A stretch of DNA of 64,000 bases. Source: Megaleporinus macrocephalus. Its lineage: Eukaryota > Chordata > Actinopteri > Characiformes > Anostomidae. This document shows positions 27,304-39,127 of the stretch, in pieces (positions within the stretch are counted from its first letter, which is position 1; every line of letters begins with the position of its first letter). The stretch spans positions 4,739,763 to 4,803,762 of the forward strand of contig CM038715.1 in the NCBI GenBank assembly GCA_021613375.1, in the 5' to 3' direction. The notes below the pieces were generated by a model. That model was given only the letters and a program-made list of their open reading frames with translations. It did no database searches and was not told the origin of the DNA. A program made the translations under genes and the position numbers.

Positions 27304-28867
27304 TATATAAAATGCTTCTCCTTTGGGGTTCTCGCTCTTTCTCTGTACAGACATGTCTGTCCATGGTCCGAACAGGCCCCCTCAGAACCCGTTGTGTAAC
27401 GTTATTTACATTTCTTCGCTGTAATTACGGCCGATAAGCGCATGGCTGTGATCCCAGTGCTGATTAAGAACAGAGCCTGAGGTTCAGCTGGAGTGCATAC
27501 CCCCCCCAATCTATCCATCTCTCCATTTTTCTCTCTTTCCCTCTCTCTTTTCTTCCATACTCCCGCCAGACATTTCTTCTACTGTCCTCTACTGTGCTCT
27601 GGCTCCACTGCTTTGTTTCCTGACTGATTCTCCAGTCCCTGATATGTGCATAACAAGAGCAGTGCCTCAGAAGACGCATGAAGGAGATCGGATGACAGGA
27701 AAAGAGACAGCGCAGCTGAAAGGAAAGAGGAAAAAATGGAGACTTGGAAAAGCATTCACTCAAAAAGGCCTTTACAATCAATGTCCATGATGAATGTACC
27801 AATAGAGTCATTCAACTGTACATGGAAAAATACACCTTTACATTCTAGACATGTATGAACAGTAAAATCTGAGCAGTGTCTGACGATTCCGAGTACTTGC
27901 CTCAACATCAGACCAGTCGACTCTAAAGACGGAGCTTTTTTACAGTGTTTGCGGTTCACAGTATCACCGCATTCTTTTTCTAGCATCCAAAAGTGGGAGC
28001 TTAAAAGGAGAAAATGCCTGATGGGAATTGTGTGATGGGAAAATGAGAATAAAAAAAAAAACAAGCTCTGTTCTCTTCACCCAACTGCGATGCAGAACTA
28101 AAAAAGATTAAAACAAAATAACAAGTTAGAGTTGGTCAGCGCTAGTGTCCTCGAGCTGATCTATTTTAAGAAAAGCTGGGTAATAAATTAAACTGGCTTC
28201 TTTTTTATCGTGTTCTGTGAAAGAATGTTTTTTTTATTTCTCCTGTAAAGTTAGCATGTTGTAGATATACTCTATAGATAGATATGTAGATACATTTCTC
28301 TGATATACTTCAAGGATGCCTCTGCACACAGTGAACCTTCCTGCTGGGTTACTGTACAGTCTGTACTGCTGCTAAAGAATTCTGTTATCCTGTGAGTGAA
28401 ACGCTGTGAAACATTGTGAAACTGTTTCATCTATAGCCTTACATACCTGAGAATAGCTTATTTATGTGTATATTTATGTATATATTAATAAAATAGCACT
28501 GAGTTTTCTTGAATGCTACCTTGTGTATGATTATTTAATTTATAAAACAAGTAAATCGTTCATTTAAACCCCACAGCTGGAATCTTCTAAACCTAAAAGT
28601 AAACTGACATCGATTTTGCAGCGAACTGCTGACTGATACGATCACCTCAAACCACTTTCTGCAAGCGTTGTCGATAGTCTAAGGCCAAGACCAGTTTCCT
28701 CCCTGCTAGGATGTAACAGTGTGTCTACATCGCCCTCTTCTGGATGAAAATGATGTCTCTATCAGAGCTCTCTGATGTCTAGCACAGCACACCGCCTGCT
28801 GGATAAACACTGTGAATCTATGGCCCTGTTTACACCTGATCACTTCATGAATCCTGAGTATCAGGAT
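27304..28867. other. prkce intron; 3'UTR-like AT-rich tract
   Basis: No gene recognised. The stretch 28200-28520 resembles a 3' untranslated region on the plus strand (AATAAA near 28488, ATTTA-rich), but no upstream exon was identified. Confidence 0.4.
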
Positions 28868-29950
28868 CATTAGCATAGGAACCAGGGGGGATGTGGGGGG
28901 GCATGTCCCACCCAATATTAGAAACAGGTAGATTTGTCCCACCCAAAAATGAAATCACAGAAAAGCGGAAACTGTTTAAAAACACTTTATTTTAAAAGTG
29001 TTTTAGCAGCGTTCGCAATTCACACACTGTGTTTGTTGTTAGCAGCGGGCTCTGGTTGTTAGGTGGTCTTTCACTGTGTTAAGGTTTGTGTTGAGATGCC
29101 TGTTCAGAAATATCCTGCAGTCAGCAGCTTTACTGACCCGAGCTCTCGCCTCACTGGAGCGTCGGGTAGCTCACGCCAGCTTTAAACGTGAGGTCAGTGA
29201 TGAGAGCAGTGAATAACAACGATGATCATATATACTGCAATAAAACAGCTTTAGTATAATGTGTTGTTATGGTAACAGACTAGGACAGTTTGGGTTAGCT
29301 AACGTTTATATTAACTTTAGTCAGAAAGCACTCTGAAACGTAAAGTTACATCACTCTCTGGCCACGCCCCCAAACTGCAGACTGCATACATAAACAAATA
29401 AAATATAAAATAAATAAAATGAATAAATGAATGAATAAATAAATAAAAGGACTCCATCGTTAGAAGTGCTGTCAGTAGTGCAGTATGTAATGTTCCAGAG
29501 GGCGCTGTTTGGAACACAGTCTTACTGTCTAACATTAATGTTAGTCTAGTCTAATCAGGAAACCTTAACATACATTTATTTATCATTTAATTTCAGCATT
29601 ATGTCACCAAAGACATAATGTATATTATATTTGTATATAATCCAGACATTGTATGTATAGTTAAAAAGTTTTCTGACAGCAGTACTATGTAATGTGGAGT
29701 ATCTAGTTTAGTTTGTAAAGTGATCTTTAATTGGATTTATCTAATAATAAACAGACGTACAGATAATATTGTATTTTGTTTATTTATTTGTAATTTACTG
29801 TAATTCCACAAATGTTGTTCTGCGTCACTATACATACAGTGATTCACTACCTTACCTACAGTGGAATCAGCTTATAGGTAATATTTAGGGGATAGGGTGG
29901 GATATGGGGATATGTGTCCCCCCAATGTCAAACCCGCTCCTACACCCTTG
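28868..29950. mobile_element. ~1-kb non-autonomous DNA transposon, copy B (inverted)
   Basis: Inverse copy of 9855-10838. Ends CATTAGCATAGGAACC and CCTACACCCTTG. ATCAGGAT flanks both sides perfectly (28860-28867 and 29951-29958), an 8-bp target duplication pointing to hAT. Confidence 0.82.
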
Positions 29951-30232
29951 ATCAGGATTATATCTGGATGGAGGCCAAGCCCCATAAAAAAGCAAGCGTA
30001 GACACACCCAGGACGCACCTAACACAGGTGCAAATCTGATCACTCAAAGCACTACAGCAGATGGAGTGAGATGCATCTGAGCCACATGTTATAGCAGTGT
30101 AAACACCTCAGTCTGTTCAAAACATCTAACAATCAAAACCCCGCCCTGGACAAGTGCAACCCCACCCCATGCAGTACGTCACTGGTCATGTGATTCATGT
30201 CTATGAGGAAGATAGTAATAGAGGATGCACAT

Positions 30233-30528
30233 TAGGGCTGTGTATTGGTAAGAACCTGGCGATACAATACGTATCGTGATACAGCGGTCGGAATTTAATA
30301 TATCATGATACATTGCAATACTGCAAGCAACGTGATATATTGCGATTTTCAAATCCTACTATCAAAACACACCACTACATGAACAGGTTTTGCCAATGTT
30401 TATGCTCTTGTGGTGCTTGTTAATGTTGGAGTGGAGCTGAAAATGTCTGCCAGAAATCTGTGTATTGATATTGTGTTTTTGAGAATCGATACTGATATTG
30501 GATATTTTTATATTTTCTTACACCCCTA
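30233..30528 (+). mobile_element. second hAT family, copy 2
   Basis: Ends TAGGGCTGTGTATTGG and TTACACCCCTA, with a perfect 8-bp duplication ATGCACAT (30225-30232 and 30529-30536). Confidence 0.88.
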
Positions 30529-30773
30529 ATGCACATGGTTTGGGACCGGGCAAAACAAAATGTTCAACAGCAATATGGACAGACATTACTAGGCCACACA
30601 AACTGCAGATTAACAAATAAAGAATTGGTAACTGGTTGCCATTTGCCATTTGTATATTCCTTCCCACACAGCAATCAGACTTCAGTCTGACTAAACGGTT
30701 TGACTACCAAGTGCAAATGCATGTGGGTAAAAACTTATCAGGACAGTTTAAATATTATAATACTACATGTATA

Positions 30774-30825
<52 letters not shown>

Positions 30826-31423
30826 GAACCGAGTTGTGCACAAGCCTGAGTTCGATTCACCTGCTGGGATCACATAAAGTAACCAGGTGTAAGTGTATGT
30901 TATATATTATATAATCTCTGTATTTATACATTACAGTAAGTGAGCAGTCTCTGATAGGCTGATCATTAGACCTTAGGAGGCACAGCTATTGGCAACAATA
31001 TACAATTGAATTTTACATATATTACTTCACATTTAAATATTAAACAAACAGAACAACTGGATTCAAAACTTTTAGTGGATATTGTGCTTCTATCAAAAAA
31101 AAAACAACACTTTACTGTTCACTGCTAATGTTATGTATTAAATCTTTTTTTTACATTGTTTACACTGTTTTTTACAGTTGTTGATTCTGAAAATAAAGTG
31201 TGAATGTGTGGATACAGAATGTAAAGTGAATGTATGTGTAGTTCATCGCATAACTAACCAACTCTTTGATTATTATCTTTTATTAAAGAACAGTTTTGTT
31301 TGTTGTAATTTGTTGTATCATGTGATGAACTATAAAACCAAAAACAATAAAAACAGTGGTTCTGTAAAGAACCGTGAACACCTACAGAAGCTTACGAATG
31401 CATAAATGCTATAGGTTAAATGG
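30529..31423. other. prkce intron with (TA)n
   Basis: (TA)n at 30775-30820. Just after it a tRNA B-box-like GAGTTCGATTC sits near 30849 without a matching A box. Nothing else recognised. Confidence 0.5.
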
Positions 31424-31998
31424 TGTTACGGATGTGGATTTTTTTTTTTTTTTATAAATGTAGGGCAGGGTTTACTCCGTGCCATGTTTTGTTCTCCCAC
31501 TCTCTCTCCCTCTCTCTGGCTTCTAGGGGAATGTTGGTCACCTGGACTTGATGATGTGACCAGCCTCCTGAGAGTGATAACTTGTTTTGATTGGTAAATT
31601 GACCCATGGATCTGCTACAAAGGACCAACAGAGGAGGCTGAACAGAGTCAATCCTTTCTTTTCCTGCTCCTTGCTGGTCAGACCATGAACTGTTGTGTGT
31701 GTTTGGTTGTGGTGTGAATTCCAGCGTGTTGTAAGAATCCTTATCTTTGTCTTCAGTGTTTCTTATGTTAATAACCTGTCTTTGATTACAAGCCTGCAGC
31801 TCTGTAGGGGATAAGGCCCCTTTATTTGTATAAGTTTTCTCTTGGTTTTGGGTATTTCAGGAGACGGTTTAGGATTGTAATTTATTTTGTATTTTTTTTC
31901 TGTATTGTTCATAGTGATTGTTTGTGGTTTATGTGGAGCGTGAAAGAAGGGAAGGGGTTGTCCACCTTATGTTCGGTCTGGCCTAGCCAGCCGTAACA
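31424..31998. mobile_element. possible solo LTR
   Basis: The stretch begins TGTTACGG and ends CCGTAACA, a perfect 8-bp inverted end of the TG...CA type used by LTR retrotransposons, 575 bp apart. No target duplication is visible, so this is tentative. Confidence 0.35.
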
Positions 31999-32088
31999 GT
32001 TTTTTATTATGATATAAAAAAAAATAAGTTAAATTTTTTAATTAGTCCTGCTTTAGTTGTGGATTTATTGTAGTTTACTTGTGGTTCA

Positions 32089-32301
<213 letters not shown>

Positions 32302-32406
32302 CTACAGAAGAGAGAGGGGGAGACTCTTCATCCTGCAGCTTAAAATGTAGCATTTATTTTAAAAAGTTCTCATAAAGTTATATTTAGGGAGCTCAGGGGT
32401 CTCCAC

Positions 32407-32609
32407 CTTGCCGAAGCTGCCTTTGCCCAGCACTTTGATGAAGGAGAAGTCAGCCAGGTTCATCCTCTTCGACTGGACGCTTTTCACGTCTCCGTTCTCG
32501 CGACCCTCGTTCCCTGAGCTCTGGAGCCCGCCGCCCATGGAGGAGGAGGAAGACTTGTGCTCCTGACCGAACGACAAAGCTTTACGGATGCTTTCGAGCT
32601 CTGACAGCT
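32407..32609 (-). CDS. prkce: PKC epsilon exon: end of hinge and Gly-rich loop
   Basis: A 203-nt exon (phase 1 in, phase 0 out), 68 codons. [14 protein letters not shown] keeps the third hinge serine known as a phosphosite in mammals. It is followed by a divergent Ser/Gly-rich stretch with a run of five serines, then the start of the kinase domain: [19 protein letters not shown], the ATP-binding glycine loop (GxGxxG completed by Val in the next exon). Acceptor CCATCTCAG; donor GTGGAG, weaker at +3 to +4 than its neighbours. The divergent middle evolves fast in all PKC epsilon genes, so this is not a sign of decay. Confidence 0.96.
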
Positions 32610-32759
32610 CTGAGATGGAGAGAAAAATAAAAGAAGCCAGGGTTAGAGACCAACATCCCTGTCATGTCAAACCCTATCAACCTACTTTCTCCTGTAAAGT
32701 TATACATTTGGAGATAGATTTTTTTTTATTAAGAGACGTGATGACAGGCTGTGCATTAC

Positions 32760-32859
32760 CCTGGTCACAGGGTGACGTTGGAGCTGATTTGCAGCGGTCC
32801 GATTCCTCTGATGAGGCCGCCTCCGAGGAGGCCGGCTGGGCATCCTGGCCTGGCGTCAG
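32760..32859 (-). CDS. prkce: PKC epsilon exon: V3 hinge, first phosphosite block
   Basis: A 100-nt exon (phase 0 in, phase 1 out), 33 codons. The first half (LTPGQDAQPASSEAASSEES) is low-complexity and poorly conserved, as expected of the hinge. The second half, DRCKSAPTSPCDQ, is nearly the mammalian sequence, which has Ser where this has Cys. It keeps the two serines (KSAP and TSP) that are phosphorylated in mammals and contribute to 14-3-3 binding and release from membranes. The exon is isoform-diagnostic for epsilon. Acceptor CTCCACAG, donor GTAATG. Confidence 0.93.
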
Positions 32860-33097
32860 CTGTGGAGAGATGAACGCACCTCTTCTAATCCCACTGCACT
32901 TTATTATGATTACCAGCATCCTCTAATCTATCACCATCCCTCATCACCATTATCAACACTAATACTCAAAATTCATTTCAAAATAAGAGTCATCTTAATA
33001 ATGGAGGCTGTAAGACCCTACAAGCTATTCATTCTGTTTCAATCGATTCTGATGGTTCTACAGCTCAACCCAGCTCTGGCCCATGAATGATATTTAC

Positions 33098-33240
33098 CTT
33101 TTTTCTACGCTGGGTGCTGTTGGAGATTTTGTCTGGCGTCACTCCTAGATCAGACAAAACTTTAGCGATTCCTCGAGCATCCACTCCACAGTTAGGTGCT
33201 ACGTTAGTCTCGCAACGTCGGTGCACGTTCATCTTACAAA
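33098..33240 (-). CDS. prkce: PKC epsilon exon: end of C1B and start of V3 hinge
   Basis: A 143-nt exon (phase 1 in, phase 0 out), 48 codons. [18 protein letters not shown] supplies the last zinc ligands of C1B. It is followed by [18 protein letters not shown] and ending TQRRKK, the conserved start of the hinge joining regulatory and catalytic halves. It is almost identical to mammalian PKC epsilon (Ala to Ser in VLSDLG, SNST for TNSG). This stretch separates epsilon from the related eta isoform. Acceptor TTTTGCAG, donor GTAAAT. Confidence 0.97.
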
Positions 33241-33352
33241 CTGCAAAAGAGAAAACACAGAAAAAAAACATGAAGAAATATCTGAAAGCCACCCTGCTAA
33301 AATCTCCAGGAATGCTTACATCAACCTAAATCTCAGAACCTGAAGAGAACTA

Positions 33353-33541
<189 letters not shown>

Positions 33542-33600
33542 TTAGATTAGGATTAGGTATTCAAGCCCTCAAAAGGAATTGGATCAGTAGGATCGCTGAC

Positions 33601-33689
33601 CTCCTCTGGAGTGTCATCCTGCTTTTTTAGGCCAGGACACTTTGTGATGATGAGCTCGTGACATCGTTTATGGACCACGCAGGTACACA
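33601..33689 (-). CDS. prkce: PKC epsilon exon: end of C1A and C1A-C1B linker
   Basis: An 89-nt exon (phase 1 in, phase 0 out) giving 30 codons with the base carried from the micro-exon. [18 protein letters not shown] completes the C1A zinc finger, with the remaining Cys and His ligands present. The linker that follows reads [12 protein letters not shown]. In mammalian PKC epsilon this linker holds LKKQET, described as an isoform-specific actin-binding hexapeptide. Here LKKQ is kept, but the Glu is replaced by Asp-Asp, so the linker is one residue longer. Acceptor TCTGGCAG; donor GTCAGC, a less common +3 C. All zinc ligands are intact and I see no sign of decay. Confidence 0.96.
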
Positions 33690-33857
33690 CTGCCAGAAGA
33701 GCACACAAAATCAACACACTGCAATACAACACACCTTCATTTCAGCTGAAGCTTTCCAGGAAACACTGACCTCTAAAACATTAATATAAGAATATTAGAG
33801 ACTCAAGGGTAAAGAAAGCTTATCACACGTGTAGAAGAAGGGGAGAAGGGTGCCAAC

Positions 33858-33892
33858 CTTGACACTGGTATCCCTGTTTTCCTAACACACCC
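33858..33892 (-). CDS. prkce: PKC epsilon 35-nt micro-exon: middle of C1A
   Basis: A 35-nt exon, too short for an ORF scan, recovered by matching the protein across introns. It supplies the last base of the Trp codon, eleven residues GVLGKQGYQCQ, and the first base of the next Val. These carry a zinc-binding Cys of C1A. Acceptor CTTTGCAG and donor GTTGGC flank it, and both phases (2 and 1) fit the neighbouring exons exactly. Mammalian PKC epsilon has GVIGKQGYQCQ here, a single conservative change. Losing this exon would break both the frame and the C1A finger, so it must be constitutive for a working kinase. Confidence 0.94.
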
Positions 33893-34392
33893 CTGCAAAG
33901 ATGACACAGAAAACATGTGTTAGGCAAAGCAGATTTCATGCTCTGTCAGCCGGTATACATGTCTGAATTTTCCACAGCACAGGAACGCAGCCAAATCTCT
34001 GCATGTCCACTGTTGGCCAGCAGAGGGGGCCTTTAGCTCAAAAAAAAAAAAAAAGCCTCCCATGTGATCGCCACGCTTACTGGGGGGGAAAAAAAAGACA
34101 ACATTGTCTGGTGTCACACAGGCACACTGTTTACCAGTTATGCAAATTGACTAACTGTACAGCCTTGAGACTAAAAAAAGAAGCAAACGGCAGGCAGTTA
34201 AAGAGACAGCTAAGAGTCCCAGGGCTGTTTGTAAGAGCCATTAGTGTCTCTTAGTGTGTTTGGGGTTGTTAAATGAAATGCAGACAATCATATTAAAACA
34301 TCATAAATATGAAAACACAGTAAACAACATGGAAACACAAACAGGTGGTAAGGGAAAAAGCTCTGTTGGGCTTCTCAGTGATAATATCAGAA

Positions 34393-34395
<3 letters not shown>

Positions 34396-34444
<49 letters not shown>
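34396..34444. repeat. (GA)n directly after a splice donor
   Basis: On the minus strand it is a (CT)n run that begins about 6 nt after the donor GTAAGC of the pseudosubstrate exon. Confidence 0.95.
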
Positions 34445-34448
34445 CTTA

Positions 34449-34664
<216 letters not shown>

Positions 34665-34680
34665 CTATGCTTAGAGAATA

Positions 34681-35227
34681 CCACATCACTCCAGTGCTCG
34701 CTTCTCTGCATTGGCTACCTGTCCAGAACAGAATACAGTTTAAAATGCTGTTATTTGTTTTTAAGGCACTAAATAAGCTTGCCCCCTTTTATATTACAGA
34801 CCTGCTAACACCCTCAACCTCTCAACGCCCGCTTAGATCATCTTCACAGAACTTGCTGACTGTTCCCACCCAGGGTTCGGCTGAAACTTAAAGGTGATGG
34901 TGCATTTGTGGTTTATGCTCCGAGACTTTGGAACAGTCTTCCACCCGATATTCGCCAAGCCTCTTCTGACTCTGTGTTTAAGTCAGGTCTAAAAATTTAC
35001 TTTTACAAACTTGCATTTGAACAGCAGGAGACTGTAGTGATGTGAGGTGCTGCTAGTTTTCCTTGTGTTTTTCTTTTAAACTCCTTTTATGTGTCGTTCC
35101 GTATTTTATTTGTTTATTGTTTTTACCCCGCGTGTCCTGAGGATTGATTTCATGTACAGCACTTTGGTCAACTCAGGTTGTGTTTAGAGTGCTTTATATA
35201 TAAATTCTTACTTACTTACTTACTTAA
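34681..35227 (+). mobile_element. 5'-truncated L2/Maui-type LINE
   Basis: Encodes the C-terminal part of a reverse-transcriptase protein: HITPVLASLHWLPVQNRIQF, FKALNKLAPFYITDLL, then after a frameshift RLWNSLPPDIRQAS and FKSGLKIYFYKLAF. It ends in a (CTTA)n tail. A perfect 12-bp target duplication GCTTAGAGAATA borders it (34669-34680 and 35228-35239). Opposite in orientation to prkce. Defective because of 5' truncation and the frameshift. Confidence 0.92.
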
Positions 35228-35239
35228 GCTTAGAGAATA

Positions 35240-36009
35240 TACAATATCAAAGTCTCAAAGCCACCTCAAATGCTCCTGGAATCATGAACATGAACAAAAA
35301 TCAATATGTTTAATTGAGTTTAAGTTCATTTCTCCAGTCAGTGGCCACATTATCAATGCAGTAGACACTTGTGTTCCATAAATCTACTCCACAGTGTTTA
35401 TTATAATCCAATATGTCCTTAATGTAAATTTAAAATTAATCAACAGATTCTGTTTGCACATCATTTCGACCTCTCTGGACTTTTTGCAGTAACAGTGTTA
35501 AGTCTGATGGAAAAGTTACTACCAGCCCTGCACACAGCTTGGGAAAGGTCTATTCTTTCTTCTTAGATTTGCTCCAGGTTGCACAGGTTGTAGGGATGCT
35601 TTAATTTTGCACATGGGAGGCGTGGCCATGCAAAGCAGTGAGCACATAGCCTCCTAGGAGAATGTACATAGGTAGGACTGATATGTGCTTATAGAGCCGT
35701 GCGTTGCTGGACTGTAGGGCTGTTTAGGTGGATGGTGGTGCAGTGTTAGTGCCTTCCGTCACTGTTGCTTGTATTGCTGTTAATGACCGGCCTGCGATCG
35801 TGGCTGTTCAGTAACCCTGTGTGACAGTTTTCACCATTGCTTCTTCTTTTAATAAAGAGCTTTTATTTAAGAAGCACAACATTTCCCTCGTCTTTTCACT
35901 CTGCAAAGCCACAATATTGTTCAAAGTTCAACCCCTGTGTTGCTTTGTCTTTGGGGTTGGGATTACACTCCTGCTGAAAGGTGAAGTTCCTCTCAAGTTC
36001 TAGTTTTTA
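35240..36009. other. prkce intron, unclassified repeat-like sequence
   Basis: Contains an LTR-like motif set (AATAAAGAGCTTTTATTT near 35851) but I could not find matched ends or a target duplication. Confidence 0.35.
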
Positions 36010-36600
36010 GTAGACTGAAGCTGGTTGTTTTGCACCTCCCTACAACAGCATGCTGCCACCACCATACTTCACTGTTGAGATCATCTTTGTTGAGGAATGG
36101 CCAGTGTTAGGGTTGTGCCACACATAGCGTTTTAAATTTTGTAACTGACCACAAATAATTCGTTGTGCTGGGTCACTCTGAAACTACAGACAAGATTTGA
36201 TGTATATTTGTCTTCAGTAAGGGTTTTTTTCTAATCACAGAGGCCAGAGGTATGCAGATATATAGATATAATCAACTACTGTATCTTCCATCCACTCTCA
36301 ACCACTGACCTCCTGTAGCCCCTAATGCTCTGACGCAGAGTTTTGAGGAGCAACCTTGTCTAGGCAGTGCTGGGCTAGTATGATGCAGATTCCATTCCCT
36401 CACAACTGATCCAGCAGCATTTACTAAAACATCCAAACACTTGAATATGGTTTTGTAGCCTTCTTGTGCATGTCTTCATCTTTAATTGCATTCGAATGCT
36501 CCTTAGTCTTCATCTTCATAGCTTTCCTTCAGATACACCATCTGATCATTTATAATGTAAACCTCTTATGCAGAAAAGATATATTTTTTAAATAATCTGT
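36010..36600 (-). mobile_element. decayed Tc1-like transposase, minus strand
   Basis: GCATGCTGCCACCACCATAC near 36049 is the complement of the conserved Tc1 transposase stretch that would read VKYGGGSM. Flanking text (GTGCCACACATAGCGTTTTA) matches known teleost Tc1 relics. Full of stops; borders uncertain. Confidence 0.5.
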
Positions 36601-36769
36601 GCAAAAGTAAAGCTTTTAGTGCACAATACTTATGCAAACCCATAAAAACCTCTACTATATATTCAAAGCACTTAAAAACTCAATTCAAAAGTGCAATATT
36701 GTAGTGCAGTGGTTCCCAACACAGACAATGGTCCACATTTGTGCTTCAACCACCACATACAGTAATTTG

Positions 36770-37109
36770 TTTATTTTATTTTGATCCCCATTAGCTCCTA
36801 TAATGATAGCAGCTATTCTTCCTGGGGTCCATTAGACATAAAACACACAAACATTATACAAACACACAAATTAAAAGAAAAACATACTCTATGTATATTC
36901 CATATGCATTCAAGTGAAATAAACATAAGTATTTCCTTTGAAACCAATTTCCCTAATCTACTTTTAACTTTAATTATTTAGTTTAATGGTCAGAAATCAG
37001 TTTGGTAGTGTCTTTTTTGTAGGTTTTTAACCATAATTTACTATCAGTGTTGAGCAGTGAGTCAGGTAAGGAGTTCCACTCTGTAATAGCTCTGAAAATG
37101 ACTGTCCAG
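36770..37109 (-). mobile_element. LINE C-terminal fragment, minus strand
   Basis: Minus-strand frame contains WNSLPDSLLNTDSKLWLKTY, the end of an L2/Rex-type reverse-transcriptase protein, followed by its 3' untranslated region. It is interrupted upstream by the element at 37110. Confidence 0.7.
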
Positions 37110-37613
37110 TAGGGGTGTGCCATATCGTATCGTACACAATAATATCGGCAACATTTTTGAATATGGTGAACGATATTATACCCTGAAATATCATGCCATA
37201 TCATTCATCCCTAATTATCACATCAGGTACTACTTTTACTGTTTTTAGAAAAAGAAAAATTCACACTTTTCTCATTTCACATTATATATCTACTAGAGAC
37301 AGACTTTATCTGTTCAGTATCATTCACTTTACTTCAGTCCTGGATATATGGAGATATTTGGTGTTCATTATTTAGTATTGTGAAATTCTGGATCATTGAC
37401 TTCCGTTATCTGATGATAATTCTTGTATTTTTTAATATCTCAGTTAGAGGTGTGCCATATCATATGCAATAATAAAATTTAATTTTCATTTTGTTGCATT
37501 CTTGAAATATTTATTTTTAATTCAATGTTTTGTCATATCGCCAAGAGTATCGTTATCGCAAAAATACCATAAAATATTGTGATATTATTGTATGGCCATA
37601 TCGCCCACCCCTA
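37110..37613. mobile_element. hAT-like element nested in the LINE fragment, unit 1
   Basis: Left end TAGGGGTGTGCCATATCG, right end CATATCGCCCACCCCTA. Flanks CTGTCCAG and CTGTTCTG agree at 6 of 8. An internal second copy of the end (TAGAGGTGTGCCATATC near 37445) suggests a composite. Confidence 0.65.
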
Positions 37614-37663
37614 CTGTTCTGTACATGTGGTTAGTTTGTGCTCTCTGTAATTAAACAATTAAA

Positions 37664-37738
37664 CAAAAGTAAAGCTTTTAGTGCACAATACTTATGCAAA
37701 CCCATAAAAACCTCTACTATATATTCAAAGCACTTAAG
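37664..37738. repeat. tandem duplication, unit 2, first part
   Basis: Matches 36604-36675 nearly perfectly, then breaks off at the insertion that starts near 37739. Confidence 0.85.
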
Positions 37739-39080
37739 AAATTTTGATATTTTAAATTATAGAAAATTAGTTAGTTACTTAAAACTGTAATTGTATGAAA
37801 AAAATACAGACACAGTACAAGTCATATCCAGCTGCAGGCTGGACAGAGGAAACACACCCACTGTGTGCTCAGCCAAGTCAGGCTTGTTTAAAACAGAGAG
37901 GTACTCAAGCCCCTCCAACCCCCCACATCTTCAGGTCAACTCAGAGCTCAGAGCAGAGAAAAACAGCAGAGAAAACGAACAAACACATCTTTCATTTCTC
38001 TTCTCCTCTCCTCTGTATGGCCCTCCCAGAGCTGTGCACGGTCTGAGCGTATGTATGTGTGTGTGGATCATGAGAGGGACCTGAGGCCCAGACCACCTGA
38101 CCCATCATGTGCCCTGCGCAGTCCTGTGCATTAACACAGCTGTGCACGAGCTGCGCGTGTGGGTGCAAATTAGAGACCTGGCATCCAAAGCAGTTCTGCT
38201 GGGATGAGAGACAGCATAAAACAGCTCCGTTTGCCCTTCTCCTTCTCCCAGAGCATGTTCATGGTGATTATACCTCTACATATTGGATCCCCCTTCAGGC
38301 ACCGAGAGTTTTTAGTGAACTGGGAAAATCTGCTTTTAGCTACAGAGCACCAGCGAGCTGCACCTCACTACAGAACTCACTAAAGCTCAGCTCGCTGGAG
38401 TCACTCCATCATTTTAAACACCTAGTCTCCAACCACCTTCACACAGCCTGCCACTGTTTTAGCTGATTTTAGTTTTTAGATTATGTTTTTAGTTGTTTTA
38501 TTAAAAGATTTTAGTTAACTTTTAATTTCCTTTTTAATCTTGTTTTTTTAGCTGTTTTCTTTTTATCTTTCTTTTATCGTTTCCTTATTTTCTTCTTAGT
38601 AATTGTTTATTTACATTTTATTCTTATGTATTTAGTTTTATTTATTTATCTGTAGTCTATGATTTTCTAACCTATAATTTTATTGATTCCTACTTTTAAA
38701 TTCTTATTTTTATTTTATATGTTTTATATCTTATTTAATTTTATAATATCTTGTATCTTACATCTTATTAAAATGATGGGTCTTTTTATTTTTTCAATAT
38801 TTTACTTTGACAATCCCTTTACAATGCATAATGCTCAGCTATATTGTAAATAAGGGGCCACCCTCAATGTACTCAGGGTTTAAATTAAGGTTGATTGATT
38901 GACATATCAGGACTGAGTTCTATACAGATGAACTGTCGATGGGATGTGAGTGAAGACTGAGTTACTGTAAACAGATATCTGCATCTGCTAAGAGAACACT
39001 GATTCATCAGATCTCCCACCATAACACTCAACTAGAAGGTCTGCGACTGGGTCAGGACGTTCACAGCACATGGCAAAAAT

Positions 39081-39113
<33 letters not shown>

Positions 39114-39127
39114 TGATTCATTGAATC
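37739..39127 (+). mobile_element. ~1.4-kb insertion holding a truncated LINE
   Basis: The plus strand encodes ELGKSAFSYRAPASC, SLQNSLKLSSLESLHHFK, the C-terminal end of a LINE reverse transcriptase (about 38230-38465). A long T-rich 3' region follows, ending near 38900 with (TTGA)n. An (AAAT)n tract lies at 39075-39108. The 5' part (37739-38230) is not recognised. Insert borders come from comparing duplication units 1 and 2. Confidence 0.65.

Larger units (their letters stand above)
36604..37663. repeat. ~1.06-kb tandem duplication, unit 1
   Basis: AAAGTAAAGCTTTTAGTGCA and the following ~1 kb recur in head-to-tail order starting at 37664. Unit 1 holds a minus-strand LINE fragment with a nested element. 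Unit 2 is split by a ~1.4-kb insertion. Confidence 0.85.

Noticed and set aside
30838..30868. tRNA gene or tRNA-derived SINE
   Set aside because: A B-box-like GAGTTCGATTC is present but no A box or cloverleaf can be drawn upstream, which is (TA)n.
35580..35920. Second solo LTR
   Set aside because: LTR-like AATAAA region but no matched TG...CA ends or target duplication found.
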